DNA of 59,363 nucleotides, from positions 1 to 59,363 of the forward strand of contig NZ_JAQYWQ010000030.1 in the NCBI RefSeq assembly GCF_029379315.1, in the 5' to 3' direction. The notes beneath the pieces were generated by a model that was not told the DNA's origin, did no database searches, and worked only from the letters and a program-made list of their open reading frames with translations. The position numbers and the translations under genes are program-made. Numbering within the stretch: position 1 is the stretch's first letter; each line of letters begins with the position of its first letter. The DNA comes from Nostoc sp. S13 (GTDB lineage: Bacteria > Cyanobacteriota > Cyanobacteriia > Cyanobacteriales > Nostocaceae). Positions 9,532 to 18,905 of the stretch are shown one piece after another.

Positions 9532-10356
9532 TTAAGCCCATTGCACAGGATCTAATTGATAGTAACGTTGAAGTTGCTCATAAAGTGCCGGATGCTTGGA
9601 CAACAATTGGTGCGGTTTCTCAAAGAATGTCTCAGTCGCTACGGCAAAAAATTCTACGGGATTAGTTGCCCCATAGCTATCCATTACCGTCTTTACGCCT
9701 TGTAGGATATCATTACAAAGTTGCTGATATGCTTCTGTCATCACCTTCGCCCAAATAGGATAGTCTGAGTTCCGTTGCAGTATAGGAACTCCTTCAGCTT
9801 TACCATCTTCTTGATCCAACTGATGGGCGAATTCATGAAGCACAACGTTACGTCCATCCCTCCAATTAGTAGTGTCTTGTTTCACCTGTTCCCAAGACAC
9901 TACTAATTGGTCATTTGTCCACGATTCACCCAGTCTTGCCACACGCCTTTCTTCAACAACATAATTTCCGATGGAAGTCGTTTCCTGAACAAAATAAGCA
10001 TTGGGATAGACCAGAATTGAACGAAGTCTGGGGAAGTACTGCCCACGTTCATTTAGTAGGAGTAAACAGGCGACAGCAGCAAGGGTCAGTTTCATTTCCT
10101 CTGTCACCTGTAATCCTCTACAGCCAATAAATTGCTTTTCTGCTAAGAATACTTGAATATGTCCCTGAAGTCGTCTGAGTTCATCGGGAGAAAGACAGGG
10201 ATAAATGGGAAGATTATTCTCAATAATGGCATTCCAAAGTGGAGGAAAAGGACGATGTTTCAGACGGTTTCTTCGCCTTTTGACTAGAATGGGATTGACT
10301 AAAATCCCAGTGATAATCAGCCCAATGATCAGAAAGAAAATTATTGTTTTAATCAT
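9532..10356 (-). CDS. mtfA: MtfA-like zinc metallopeptidase
   Basis: The 274-residue protein belongs to the MtfA (peptidase M90) family. It has an N-terminal membrane anchor (about residues 3-22), a basic stop-transfer stretch KRRRNRLKHR, the zinc motif HEFAHQLDQEDG (HExxH at 174-178) and a downstream third-ligand helix VEFFAVATETFFEKP. In Escherichia coli MtfA is a cytosolic peptidase tied to the glucose repressor Mlc; that partner is not expected here, so the physiological role in cyanobacteria is open. Length and motif order are normal. It is monocistronic, with a repeat-filled region upstream. Confidence 0.92.
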   Translation of the reverse strand: MIKTIIFFLIIGLIITGILVNPILVKRRRNRLKHRPFPPLWNAIIENNLPIYPCLSPDELRRLQGHIQVFLAEKQFIGCRGLQVTEEMKLTLAAVACLLLLNERGQYFPRLRSILVYPNAYFVQETTSIGNYVVEERRVARLGESWTNDQLVVSWEQVKQDTTNWRDGRNVVLHEFAHQLDQEDGKAEGVPILQRNSDYPIWAKVMTEAYQQLCNDILQGVKTVMDSYGATNPVEFFAVATETFFEKPHQLLSKHPALYEQLQRYYQLDPVQWA

Positions 10357-10389
10357 TGACTTTTGAGCAGTTTACATATTTAATTTGGG

Positions 10390-10760
10390 GCGCATCTCAA
10401 TGAGTGTAAATATACCAGATGAGAAACAAGATTCTTGCTCCCTCTCTTTAGTAAGGAGAGGGGTTGGGGTGCAACACGGTTTAGTTAAGGCTAGCGCTCT
10501 TTGTGAAAATCATTTTCTTTACGAACCGCAGAGGCGCAGAGAAGCCAGTGCGTTGCGGTGAATCCAGCGCTGTAGGCGGGTTTCCCGCCGTAGGCGACTG
10601 GTGAACCCGAAGGGGGGTTCCCCCCGTTGTAGCAACTGGCGCGACACAGAGAGAAGAGAGAAGAGAGAAAAGAGAAAAGAAAGAGAGAGAGAGAGAGAAT
10701 AAATAAATTTCTTAACTGAACTGTATTGGGTTAGGGTAAGGTTTTGATATGTACTTCATG
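10390..10760. mobile_element. Family-1 MITE-like element, copy A (interrupted)
   Basis: From 10391 the sequence matches the other family-1 copies (core AAATATACCAGATGAGAAAC, then TTCTTGCTC and a purine-rich hairpin). At 10471 it is cut by a family-3 element and resumes at 10729 with GGGTAAGGTTTT, matching the GGGTGAGGTTTT of copy B. The right terminal inverted repeat is degraded, so the right limit is approximate. Confidence 0.75.
10472..10728. mobile_element. Family-3 MITE-like element nested in family-1 copy A
   Basis: The ends are inverted copies: CAACACGGTTTAGTTAAG at the left and, read from the right end on the other strand, CAATACAGTTCAGTTAAG. It is flanked by imperfect 10-bp direct repeats (GGTTGGGGTG and GGTTAGGGTA). 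Its interior has itself been invaded by a GC-rich module bounded by GCCAGTGCGTTGC and GCAACTGGC (about 10537-10639), giving three levels of nesting. A GA-rich simple repeat follows inside the right end. Confidence 0.8.
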
Positions 10761-10798
10761 CACCTGATAACTACTATATTTAGTGGCGCACATCACCG

Positions 10799-12721
10799 CT
10801 ATTGAATCAGAATTATGCAAGATTCAACCTTGGTGGAAAGGGTTTTTTGAAGCCCTTGCTCAACTTTACTAATCATTTTATCAAAAGCCTCTTGATTCGC
10901 TGTTAGTTGTTCTTGAAGAACTTTCTCTAACTCAGGTTTTATTTGCTCACACATATCCTCAATTTTTTTATCGCTCAAAAAACTAGAACGAATCCAACTA
11001 GGTACATCGACATTTGTCTTGATTACTTCTTGAACACTCTTGCGATTTAGTTCCATTCCTGCTGCCATAACCGAAGCCCCATATACTAATGCAATAGGCC
11101 AAGTTAAATGTCCAGTTAATATTAGAGTGATGATGCTAGCCACAGTGCCTCCACCAATTATTACATTGACGATAAACGCCACTGTCTCAGCAATGATCGC
11201 ATCTCCAATTCGTAGCTCTGGGTTAACAAAATTTGGGTCAATGCTATCCTCGAACCTTAAGCTGCTTCTAGGGATCTGAAACTTTCGACATATTGGATCG
11301 GTTTGTGCGGCTAAATCGGGTTGGATTTTATTGCTAAACCAAGAAGCGCATTGATAATTAATTATCTGCACAGCGCGATCGCTTTTGAGCCACTGTTCTG
11401 CCCGACTGATTAAAGATGTTTCCAAATCTGCTAAAGTCCGTATTTTGTTTTTTTGCCAATCTTTTAAACCTGGTTTAACTGCGTTGAAAATCAAGCCGTC
11501 TGTCAAAGGCTTAGTTAGTGATTCGATTAATTCCGGGATATACCGCTCAATCAAACTTTTAAGCTGATTTGAGGTAAACAGTTTGTTGACTTCTTCTTTA
11601 AAAGCAGTTGCACGCAGATCCCATCGTCCTACTCGTGCCAAACCCATTGCAATGCACCGTTCCGGTTCCGGATCAGGGCGAAGCAGCGTTTCTGGTTCGG
11701 GAAACATTTCCTGACAAAGAAAGTGCGTAAATTTCATCCGAGATGCACCGCCAGTCATCAGCACAAGTTTCGGCACGATTCCAAGTTTTTCCAGCTTTTC
11801 TTTCGCCTCCTTTAAAGAGTCGTGAAACGATCGCATCCAACTATGAAGCGCCAGCTCAGGCAAGGGTTGGTTTAAGATTTCCTCCATGAGCAATTTATTG
11901 ACTTGGGGAATAAAATAAATCTGTTCATTGATAGACTCGAAGCCACGCGCAAAGGATTCAGGATCGCTGTATAGCTGTTCATTAGAAAAGTAATCTTCTT
12001 TAGCTTTGCGGCAAGCAAGTTCACAACGAGCTTGGTGATGCGGATATTCCTGAAATACTTTTTCGAGTAATGTTTTTTGCTCGTGGTTGGCGAGAGTACG
12101 GGCAAAAATTGCCTTGTCAATTAGGGATGCTCCCAAAGTATTACTCCCAAAATCTATCGGGATTTCTTCTAAGCTCTTAACCAAAGTAAAATCTGTGGTT
12201 GAAGAACCAATATCGACAATTAGCACCGATGCCAAAAGTTTGTCATACTCCAGCTTCCCGGCTTCCTTGGCTTGCATGAAAGCAGCCCGCGATTCGGGTA
12301 CAACATTTAGTCGGGGAATGCCAGCTTCTTGAAGTATCTTTTGGTATTCTGAGCGATCGCTAACTGACCATCCTGAAGGGCAACCAATGTAAAAATAGTT
12401 ACCTTCCCCACCTTCAAGTTGTCCGCTTTCTTTCAAAAGGCGGTAGTAGGTTGCCACAAAAGTACTAATTGTTTCCCGATATTTGGGATCGTTGTTTGGT
12501 TTTTGCTTGAAAGAGATTGTCAGTTGGGTAACGCCAGCTTGAATTAATGCTTGTTCTCCGACAAGATAACCGAGTTTGGGATGCCAACCAAGAGCTGTAA
12601 TTTGGTTCTTCTTGTTATTAACCTCCAGCATCTGGGGGGGTTCGATACTTTCCACTATCGCTTTCGCTACAGCCGTTTCACCGTGTCCCAAATCAAAACC
12701 GATTGTTTCTAAAATTTCCAT
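10799..12721 (-). CDS. Membrane-anchored Hsp70/actin-fold ATPase, unknown function
   Basis: The 640-residue protein has an N-terminal Hsp70/actin-like ATPase: phosphate-1 loop IGFDLGHGETAVA (7-19), phosphate-2 loop VDIGSSTTDFTLV (169-181) and adenosine motif MTGGASRM (322-329). The canonical Hsp70 substrate domain is absent. Instead the C-terminus has a charged linker, a hydrophobic hairpin (about 513-535 and 541-556) and a helical tail. This makes it a membrane-attached relative rather than a DnaK or ParM. Its start lies 14 bases after the stop of the upstream membrane protein on the same strand, so the two are almost certainly one operon. A role in membrane stress, remodelling or a defence-type response would be guesswork. 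Confidence 0.82.
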   Translation of the reverse strand: MEILETIGFDLGHGETAVAKAIVESIEPPQMLEVNNKKNQITALGWHPKLGYLVGEQALIQAGVTQLTISFKQKPNNDPKYRETISTFVATYYRLLKESGQLEGGEGNYFYIGCPSGWSVSDRSEYQKILQEAGIPRLNVVPESRAAFMQAKEAGKLEYDKLLASVLIVDIGSSTTDFTLVKSLEEIPIDFGSNTLGASLIDKAIFARTLANHEQKTLLEKVFQEYPHHQARCELACRKAKEDYFSNEQLYSDPESFARGFESINEQIYFIPQVNKLLMEEILNQPLPELALHSWMRSFHDSLKEAKEKLEKLGIVPKLVLMTGGASRMKFTHFLCQEMFPEPETLLRPDPEPERCIAMGLARVGRWDLRATAFKEEVNKLFTSNQLKSLIERYIPELIESLTKPLTDGLIFNAVKPGLKDWQKNKIRTLADLETSLISRAEQWLKSDRAVQIINYQCASWFSNKIQPDLAAQTDPICRKFQIPRSSLRFEDSIDPNFVNPELRIGDAIIAETVAFIVNVIIGGGTVASIITLILTGHLTWPIALVYGASVMAAGMELNRKSVQEVIKTNVDVPSWIRSSFLSDKKIEDMCEQIKPELEKVLQEQLTANQEAFDKMISKVEQGLQKTLSTKVESCIILIQ

Positions 12722-12735
12722 ACCCTTATTGTCTA

Positions 12736-13644
12736 TTATTCTCTAGAAGAAGAATATGCTGGCTCAATTACCCGACCGCGCCTAATTAAGCGATCGCCTT
12801 TCAACAAAGCCGGAGTTATAGTTACGTGATCTTTGGTATCGGGGTCGATACTTGGCTCAAAGTCAAAATACTCGCGATCGCTGTGAGGGTCATTTTGTCG
12901 ATAAATTTGAGCGTTAATTCCCTGAGACATTAAAATCTGTGGCAGAAGTTTTGCCAGTTCATGAGCCATTTGGGGTTTATCAAGTTTTGATGCGCCCATT
13001 AGCCTTTGCAGAAAATTCAATAACTCTGGCAGTTCTTCTATTGCTAGGTCATTTTCATCTTTATTCGATTCTTCTACTCTAGCTACTGCTAGGTCAATAG
13101 TGTTGAGAGCATCGGCAAGGTGAGCTAAAAATACTTTGCTATCAACCCGGAGAATCGGTTGAGGTAATTCAAATACCTCTTGAGATATAGAATTATTTTG
13201 CTGGTTGTTTGAGTCGAGTTGAAGCACAACTTCTAGTCCTAGAAGTAGAGCGGTTAATAAGATAGCCATCCATGCACCTGGAGTTGTTTTAGTTAAGGAG
13301 AACAACGAACCTAAGATGCCTATAGAAATTAGTCCTTGTAGCAGTTTCAGGATTAAAATGTTGGGAAAAAACTTTGTCGCTGCGTTAGTAATTTGCCTTT
13401 GCTCTGTTGGAGCCACTTGAGAATAGTTAGCCGCAGCAAGAGTTGCGATGGATTGCCGCAGCGTATCCAGGAAAAAGGAAGCCAGACGAACTTGAGCCAG
13501 ATTAAGCTTTTCAATGTAAATTCTTTCGAGATGATCGAGTCGGTTTTGAACCAGCTTAACTATCTGCTCAATACTGGTTGTATTATCAATATCTATCTGG
13601 AGTTGGTTGCGTTCTTCGGTAAAAAGTGAAGTGATTGTTTTCAT
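12736..13644 (-). CDS. Membrane partner protein of the Hsp70-like ATPase
   Basis: I do not recognise the family of this 302-residue protein. It has a helical, probably coiled-coil N-terminus (1-80) rich in Glu, Gln and Leu, two closely spaced membrane segments (about 95-117 and 122-143) and a soluble C-terminal half ending in a short basic and acidic tail with DRLIRRGRVIEPAY. Both termini are predicted on the same side of the membrane. It is the first gene of a tight operon with the Hsp70-like ATPase, which also carries a hydrophobic hairpin; a complex at the membrane is the natural inference. ATG start; upstream is AT-rich with TAATTGATAATT-like repeats. Confidence 0.75.
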   Translation of the reverse strand: MKTITSLFTEERNQLQIDIDNTTSIEQIVKLVQNRLDHLERIYIEKLNLAQVRLASFFLDTLRQSIATLAAANYSQVAPTEQRQITNAATKFFPNILILKLLQGLISIGILGSLFSLTKTTPGAWMAILLTALLLGLEVVLQLDSNNQQNNSISQEVFELPQPILRVDSKVFLAHLADALNTIDLAVARVEESNKDENDLAIEELPELLNFLQRLMGASKLDKPQMAHELAKLLPQILMSQGINAQIYRQNDPHSDREYFDFEPSIDPDTKDHVTITPALLKGDRLIRRGRVIEPAYSSSRE

Positions 13645-13835
13645 TGCGTTGACTAAGACTTTAACGTTATTAATTAGGAGTGAAATGAGCAGTTGTCTGC
13701 TGATTTCACCCTGTAATCACATGATGACTGAATAATTGATAATTCCTAATTGATAATTCATAATTGTGTGACATCGGGGATTTAATTATGAATTAGGTTG
13801 ATTGCAAATTACTACCCATCAAAAGGAGGAGCCGA

Positions 13836-14627
13836 ATGTTTATCTGCGTCATTGCAGACTACGGTACAGGAGATCCGGCATTTACTGAAGTCACACAACG
13901 TCTGCTGATGGCTTTTCCCGATGCCCAAATTCATTTGCTTTCGGTTCCAGCATTTAGTACCTTGGCTACAGGATTTTGGATTGCCCAACTGGGACTCAAC
14001 CCAGGCCCTAGCGATCGCTTAATTTATCATAACTGTGCACCTCGTCAGGATGATCCCGAAGCCCGTCGGGATAATGAAGGTGAAGGACTAACTTATGCTC
14101 TTTTATCCAATGGTGTAAAAGTAGTGGGTGTGAATGCGGGCTACACCCTTTCCTTTATCAAAGACTATACAAAGGAGTTGCGAGTGGTCAACGTTTCTCG
14201 TGGTGGATCGCAGTTTCGCTCACGGGATGTGTTTCCTCCGGCGGCGGGGGCGATTATGGGTGAAGATTTTAGCCTTCTGGGAGATAGCCTTTCTCGTGAG
14301 CAAATCCCAGATGTTCCACCAGATCGAATTGCCTGGATTGATGGCTACGGCAACATCAAAACAACTATTGGGGCGCATACACTCAATTTGGAGCCTCAAA
14401 CCAAGATCGTGATCCGAATTGGAGATGTGGTCAGTGATGCAGTGTATTCTGATGGCAGCTTCAAGGTATCTGAAGGAACTTTGGCCTTTGCTCCTGGTAG
14501 TTCCGGTTGGTCAAGAGGCGATTCCGGAGAACCATTGCGCTTCCTAGAGCTATTTCTGCGAGGAGGGAGTGCTTGGGAGCGCTTTGGCCGTCCCCGTGTG
14601 AATCAGCAAGTGACTCGAATTGCCTAA
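13836..14627 (+). CDS. SAM hydrolase (hydroxide adenosyltransferase) family protein
   Basis: The 263-residue protein belongs to the S-adenosyl-L-methionine hydroxide adenosyltransferase family (DUF62), relatives of fluorinase and chlorinase that hydrolyse SAM to adenosine and methionine. Visible motifs are IADYGTGDPAF near the N-terminus (family form xTDFGxxDPYV), the central ITHxxxP-like region replaced by LSVPAFST, and the C-terminal WIDGYGNIKTTI loop. The substituted first motif (D-Y for D-F and A-F for Y-V) makes it a divergent member. A strong ribosome-binding site, AAAGGAGGAG, ends 5 bases before the ATG, fixing the start. It is monocistronic. Confidence 0.85.
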   Translation: MFICVIADYGTGDPAFTEVTQRLLMAFPDAQIHLLSVPAFSTLATGFWIAQLGLNPGPSDRLIYHNCAPRQDDPEARRDNEGEGLTYALLSNGVKVVGVNAGYTLSFIKDYTKELRVVNVSRGGSQFRSRDVFPPAAGAIMGEDFSLLGDSLSREQIPDVPPDRIAWIDGYGNIKTTIGAHTLNLEPQTKIVIRIGDVVSDAVYSDGSFKVSEGTLAFAPGSSGWSRGDSGEPLRFLELFLRGGSAWERFGRPRVNQQVTRIA

Positions 14628-14700
14628 AATCGGGTAGTTGGCTTCTATTACCGTGGCTGAGTGCGTGCTGGCTTTATCGAGTTACCCTGACCAAAAGCGA

Positions 14701-15185
<485 letters not shown>

Positions 15186-16538
15186 TTAAATCCAAATATC
15201 CGAGGTGCAATCACCGCCAGGATAGCGCATCTCATGAGCGCGAGCCGGGCCAGCTGGTTCTTTACCAAAGTCAACGTAGAAATCTTCGTTGATTTTTAAT
15301 CCCCCGTTTTCGGTATCGCAGTCAATCTGCAACAAATATGAGCCAGACTTGGACAAGTCAGGGTAAAACTGATTATCCCAACTGCTAAAAAGGGAATTGG
15401 TGACATAAAGCCGCTTACCATCCAAACTCAGCTGTAGCATTTGTGGTCCGCCAGCCAATTTATGACCTTGAACTTCACCGCTTTTACCCAGCAAACCACC
15501 GCACCAAACTTGACCGATGAGTTGAGGATGGGCAGGATCGCTGATATCATATTGGCGAATGTCTCCATGCAACCAGTTGGAGAAGTAAGCGTAGCGATCG
15601 CTCATGGAAATTAAGATATCAGTAATTAAGGATGGTACGGGAATCGGCCAGCCTTCTACTTCTACGGATGGCACATCAATCACTTTCTCGACTTGCCAAT
15701 GACCCTTAGACTTGTGCCAATGCCAAACATTGCTGCTAAGTGCTGCTGCAACAAATCCATGAGTGCTGTCGGGGTTATGGTGAAAGCGCACTTCTAAGGG
15801 AATTAATCCTTCTTCTCCTAAGTCAACACTTTGGATAATTTCCCTTGTTGACCAATCCCAGAAATGTATATGATGACCATAGTTGCCAGCGGCTACGTCG
15901 TTCAGGTCAAAACCAGCATAAAAGGTTTTGGGTGGGCCCCACTCGCTACTCACCATGACGTTATGACGCGGTTGATACCAAAAGTCATAGTTAAATCGCA
16001 TGGTATCGGCTTGGTGTTCCCAATGTCCAGCTATCTCAAAATTCTCATCGAGTAACAAAAAGCCACCAGGGCCATTTTCCTCACTGTCGCCCAGCATGGA
16101 AATCATTACATGTCCATCTGCAAGACAGTGTACTGTGTGGGGTGCAGTTAAATTGGTCTTTGCTTTAATTTCTTCTGGTTCAATAACTTTATGCAGTTTT
16201 GGTGCTTTTGCCTCTGCTACATCAACAATATAAATGCGGCTAGAGCGTAGTCCAGGAATGATACTAAACCGTCGGATTTTACTAGCATCATCGTGACAAG
16301 AACTACAAGCATTCCAGCCAAAGTGATGCAATTCATCGCCAATGTAAGGCACTGGTAAGCGATGAATTACTTGGGAGTAGAAGGGGGAGTCGGGGTCAAC
16401 ATCTATAGTTGCCAGATAATCTGGCTGTTCGATACCCGTACCTGTATAAAGAGCGATCGCATAAAGTACTTTTTCCCGTTCCCCCTTGATGGCTGCTTCT
16501 GGGGAAGCGTAGCCAGGGCCGCAGCAAGCATGAGTCAT
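15186..16538 (-). CDS. Selenium-binding protein 56 family (methanethiol oxidase-like)
   Basis: The 450-residue protein is a full-length SBP56 family member, a beta-propeller whose bacterial relatives can oxidise methanethiol. Family landmarks are the N-terminal [12 protein letters not shown] with paired cysteines, the CSSCHDD segment (about residues 77-83), histidine-rich blade turns such as [14 protein letters not shown] and [12 protein letters not shown], and the conserved C-terminus [17 protein letters not shown]. No signal peptide is visible. Metal and substrate cannot be told from sequence. It is monocistronic; a repeat lies directly at its 3' end. Confidence 0.93.
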   Translation of the reverse strand: MTHACCGPGYASPEAAIKGEREKVLYAIALYTGTGIEQPDYLATIDVDPDSPFYSQVIHRLPVPYIGDELHHFGWNACSSCHDDASKIRRFSIIPGLRSSRIYIVDVAEAKAPKLHKVIEPEEIKAKTNLTAPHTVHCLADGHVMISMLGDSEENGPGGFLLLDENFEIAGHWEHQADTMRFNYDFWYQPRHNVMVSSEWGPPKTFYAGFDLNDVAAGNYGHHIHFWDWSTREIIQSVDLGEEGLIPLEVRFHHNPDSTHGFVAAALSSNVWHWHKSKGHWQVEKVIDVPSVEVEGWPIPVPSLITDILISMSDRYAYFSNWLHGDIRQYDISDPAHPQLIGQVWCGGLLGKSGEVQGHKLAGGPQMLQLSLDGKRLYVTNSLFSSWDNQFYPDLSKSGSYLLQIDCDTENGGLKINEDFYVDFGKEPAGPARAHEMRYPGGDCTSDIWI

Positions 16539-16626
16539 AGTTTTACACCTACAATAACCTATGAATTACAATTACTTTTGACACTCTGGAGATTTTAGCC
16601 GCGCAGATTCTTTAAACGACAAACTA

Positions 16627-16806
16627 ATGGGTATCTTACATTCTCAAGTGCGTCAGCAAGTAAAAAAAAGCAAAATGGACGTAGGAAAATCTGATGCCTG
16701 GACTGGAAAAGCTCCTGCGATCGCTTACTATGTCGATAACGCTTGTAGAGATGTTGCATTGCAACATCTCTACACACCGGAAAATCTCAGCAATAACCTT
16801 AATTAA
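16627..16806 (+). CDS. Small unknown ORF (59 aa), doubtful
   Basis: An ATG-initiated frame encodes 59 residues starting MGILHSQVRQQVKKSKMDVG. No close ribosome-binding site is obvious. The C-terminal part (CRDVALQHLYT) is encoded by the 31-bp palindrome at 16744-16774, so at least that portion derives from a repeat. I recognise no family; it may be a real small protein that absorbed a repeat, a gene fragment, or chance. Confidence 0.3.
   Translation: MGILHSQVRQQVKKSKMDVGKSDAWTGKAPAIAYYVDNACRDVALQHLYTPENLSNNLN
16744..16774. repeat. 31-bp palindromic repeat
   Basis: Two perfect 15-bp arms, TGTAGAGATGTTGCA and TGCAACATCTCTACA, surround a single T. I recognise this as a common interspersed palindrome of Nostoc-type genomes. 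It lies 92 bases beyond the stop codon of rpaA and could also fold as a bidirectional terminator hairpin. Confidence 0.75.
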
Positions 16807-16865
16807 ACGGTAAGAAATTAAGAGTTTCTAAGTGATGGCAAAGTTTAAGGGTATTTAGGGTGATT

Positions 16866-17609
16866 TCATTCAACGACTGTTACTGAAGCCCCTTCAATTG
16901 ATGGAGGTATACCGGGTAACTCAAGACAGTATCCAGCACCATACACTGTCTTGATATAGCGGGGGTGGCGGGGATCTGGTTCTAGCTTGGTTCTCAAGTG
17001 GCGAATATGGACTCGAATCGTTTCTATGTCGTCGTCAGGATCGTAGCCCCAAACTTCTCTGAGGATTTCGCTGGGGGAAACAGTTTGACCGTGGCGTTGC
17101 AGTAAGCAGTGAAGTAGCTCAAATTCCAAGTGAGTCAATTTCACTGTCTCATTGAACCATATTGCCTCAAATCTTTCGGGAACCAGAGTTAGTGAGCCAT
17201 AGTTGAGAATCTCACTATGCTTTGCTGCTTGGGGAATGCGGTCAGTACGCCGCAAAAGTGCCCGTACCCGCGCCAGCATTTCTTCAACTTCAAAAGGTTT
17301 GGTGAGGTAGTCATCTGCGCCAGCATTGAAGCCTTCCACCTTGTTCTGAGTTTGGCTCAAAGCCGTCAACATTAACACGGGAATCTCAGAGGTGCGATCG
17401 TCGCGACGCAGGCGTTGGCAAACAGTAAACCCATCTACCCTGGGCAACATCAAATCGAGCATGATCAAGTCTGGTTGTAGCTGGAGAGCCAGCGCTTGAC
17501 CTTTGATGCCGTCTTCAGCTTGACTAACATCGTAGCCAGCCATTTCCAAGTTGACGGCAACTAGTTCTGAAATCGCTGGGTCATCGTCTATGACTAGAAT
17601 CCTCGGCAT
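16866..17609 (-). CDS. rpaA: Response regulator RpaA (circadian/phycobilisome-associated)
   Basis: The 247-residue OmpR/PhoB-type regulator matches RpaA almost word for word: [20 protein letters not shown], phospho-acceptor D52 in [14 protein letters not shown], conserved K104 in [10 protein letters not shown], and the winged-helix block ending [15 protein letters not shown]. RpaA is the master output regulator of the cyanobacterial circadian clock, phosphorylated by SasA and dephosphorylated by CikA, and also affects light-energy transfer from phycobilisomes. Neither kinase is in this window. The upstream region has two short inverted repeats. It is not part of an operon. Confidence 0.95.
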   Translation of the reverse strand: MPRILVIDDDPAISELVAVNLEMAGYDVSQAEDGIKGQALALQLQPDLIMLDLMLPRVDGFTVCQRLRRDDRTSEIPVLMLTALSQTQNKVEGFNAGADDYLTKPFEVEEMLARVRALLRRTDRIPQAAKHSEILNYGSLTLVPERFEAIWFNETVKLTHLEFELLHCLLQRHGQTVSPSEILREVWGYDPDDDIETIRVHIRHLRTKLEPDPRHPRYIKTVYGAGYCLELPGIPPSIEGASVTVVE

Positions 17610-17649
17610 TCTTAAAAATTATTACTACTTATTAAGGATAAATAACAAC

Positions 17650-17719
17650 CTTTGTATAGATACAAAGATTTTTGAATCGATTATCAAAAAGGTTTTAAAT
17701 CTTACATAAATATTAAGAT
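17650..17719 (-). promoter_or_regulatory. Inverted repeats upstream of rpaA
   Basis: Two palindromes lie in the 157-base gap between rpaA and the divergent hydrolase gene: CTTTGTA-TAGA-TACAAAG (17650-17667) and AATCTTA-N8-TAAGATT (about 17697-17719). Either could bind a dimeric regulator of one or both genes. Function is inferred from position and symmetry only. Confidence 0.4.
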
Positions 17720-17766
17720 TAAATGACTATGAAATCAAGACTCAACTACACGAAATCTTATAGTCT

Positions 17767-18831
17767 ATGATGTGTTATACTGCCCCCTACAATCCGTCTC
17801 GGTTTTTACAAAACGGTGTGACGATGACTGTATACACCGCTTTATGGGGAAGACGTCACTGGGAAAGTACTACTCTCTTACAAGAACCGTGTTATCACGA
17901 AAAAATCTTTATTGGTGGCCAAGGTGTGCCAATTTTTGGCTTGGTTGCTATTCCTGAAAATGCTCATAGCACGATTATCGGTACTTATGGCATTACTGGA
18001 GAGTTAGAGACAGAATGGTTTTTGAGAGTGTTAGGACGTAAAGCCTACGCTCAAGGATACGCTGTGGTGTTATTTGATTGGCGTGCCCACGGCAAAACTG
18101 CCCAATTGTCGCCGACTTTAACTTCTGATGGACTGTATGAGGGGGAAGATTTTGTTCGCATCGCCGCTGCTGCTAAAAAAATGGGATGTCCAGGGAAATT
18201 TTGGTTTACAGGGTATTCTTTAGGAGGGCAATTGGCGCTATGGGCGGTGAAGGTCGCTCTTGAGGTGATTAGGGAGCATGGAGATTTAGGACTAGAAGAT
18301 AGCGATATTGGTGGTGGTATGGTGATTTGTCCCAGTTTGGATTCTGAGCGATCGCTATCTTATCTAGTTACAAAGCCCTTCGGTAGATATTTGGAAGCAG
18401 GGATTGCACAGAATTTAAAAAAACTGGCATGGCAAATACATGATGCTCATCCTGGAAGCATTGACCCAGCAGCAATTGAACGGGCGAACAGCATTTGGGG
18501 TTTTGATAATGAACTGGTAATTAACCGACTAGGTTTTCCTTCTGTGGAAGCATATTATCAAGCTAGTAGTGCTTTACAAATATTGCCGCAAATCTCGAAA
18601 CCGACTTTGATTTTATATGCTGCTGATGACCCACTTTTTGACCCAGCCATCATACCAGAATTGCAAGCGGCCTGCGATCGCAATCCCGTAATAGATTTGT
18701 TACTGACTCAGTACGGCGGCCATGTTGGCTATTTGAGTAGCAAAGAGTGTCAACGCCAAGGACAAGACTCTGACCCTTGGTGGGCATGGAATCGGATTTT
18801 ACAATGGTTGGAGCAACAGCGTAATTCCTAA
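17767..18831 (+). CDS. Alpha/beta hydrolase, YheT-like
   Basis: The 354-residue protein has an alpha/beta hydrolase core: oxyanion region GTYGITGELETEW, the strand-turn VVLFDWRAHGKT, nucleophile elbow GYSLGGQ, acid in LYAADDPLFDP and a C-terminal histidine in QYGGHVGYL. The DWRAHG and GYSLGG blocks are those of the YheT/COG0429 branch, a group without a settled substrate. The ATG at 17767 gives a leader MMCYTAPYNPSRF; an internal ATG at 17824 (MTVYTALWGRRHW) is an alternative start and fits the family length better. It is divergent from rpaA. Confidence 0.85.
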   Translation: MMCYTAPYNPSRFLQNGVTMTVYTALWGRRHWESTTLLQEPCYHEKIFIGGQGVPIFGLVAIPENAHSTIIGTYGITGELETEWFLRVLGRKAYAQGYAVVLFDWRAHGKTAQLSPTLTSDGLYEGEDFVRIAAAAKKMGCPGKFWFTGYSLGGQLALWAVKVALEVIREHGDLGLEDSDIGGGMVICPSLDSERSLSYLVTKPFGRYLEAGIAQNLKKLAWQIHDAHPGSIDPAAIERANSIWGFDNELVINRLGFPSVEAYYQASSALQILPQISKPTLILYAADDPLFDPAIIPELQAACDRNPVIDLLLTQYGGHVGYLSSKECQRQGQDSDPWWAWNRILQWLEQQRNS

Positions 18832-18905
18832 TTAAGATTCCTCAGCTTAAATCTGGGTTTACAGGAAAAGCATCTGTAACCTTCTTTTAGAAAATTGGTA
18901 TTACT

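Noticed and set aside
10799..12721. Hsp70-like protein as plasmid segregation ATPase ParM
   Set aside because: Size, membrane hairpin and operon partner differ from ParM, and no ParR or parC-like repeats are nearby.
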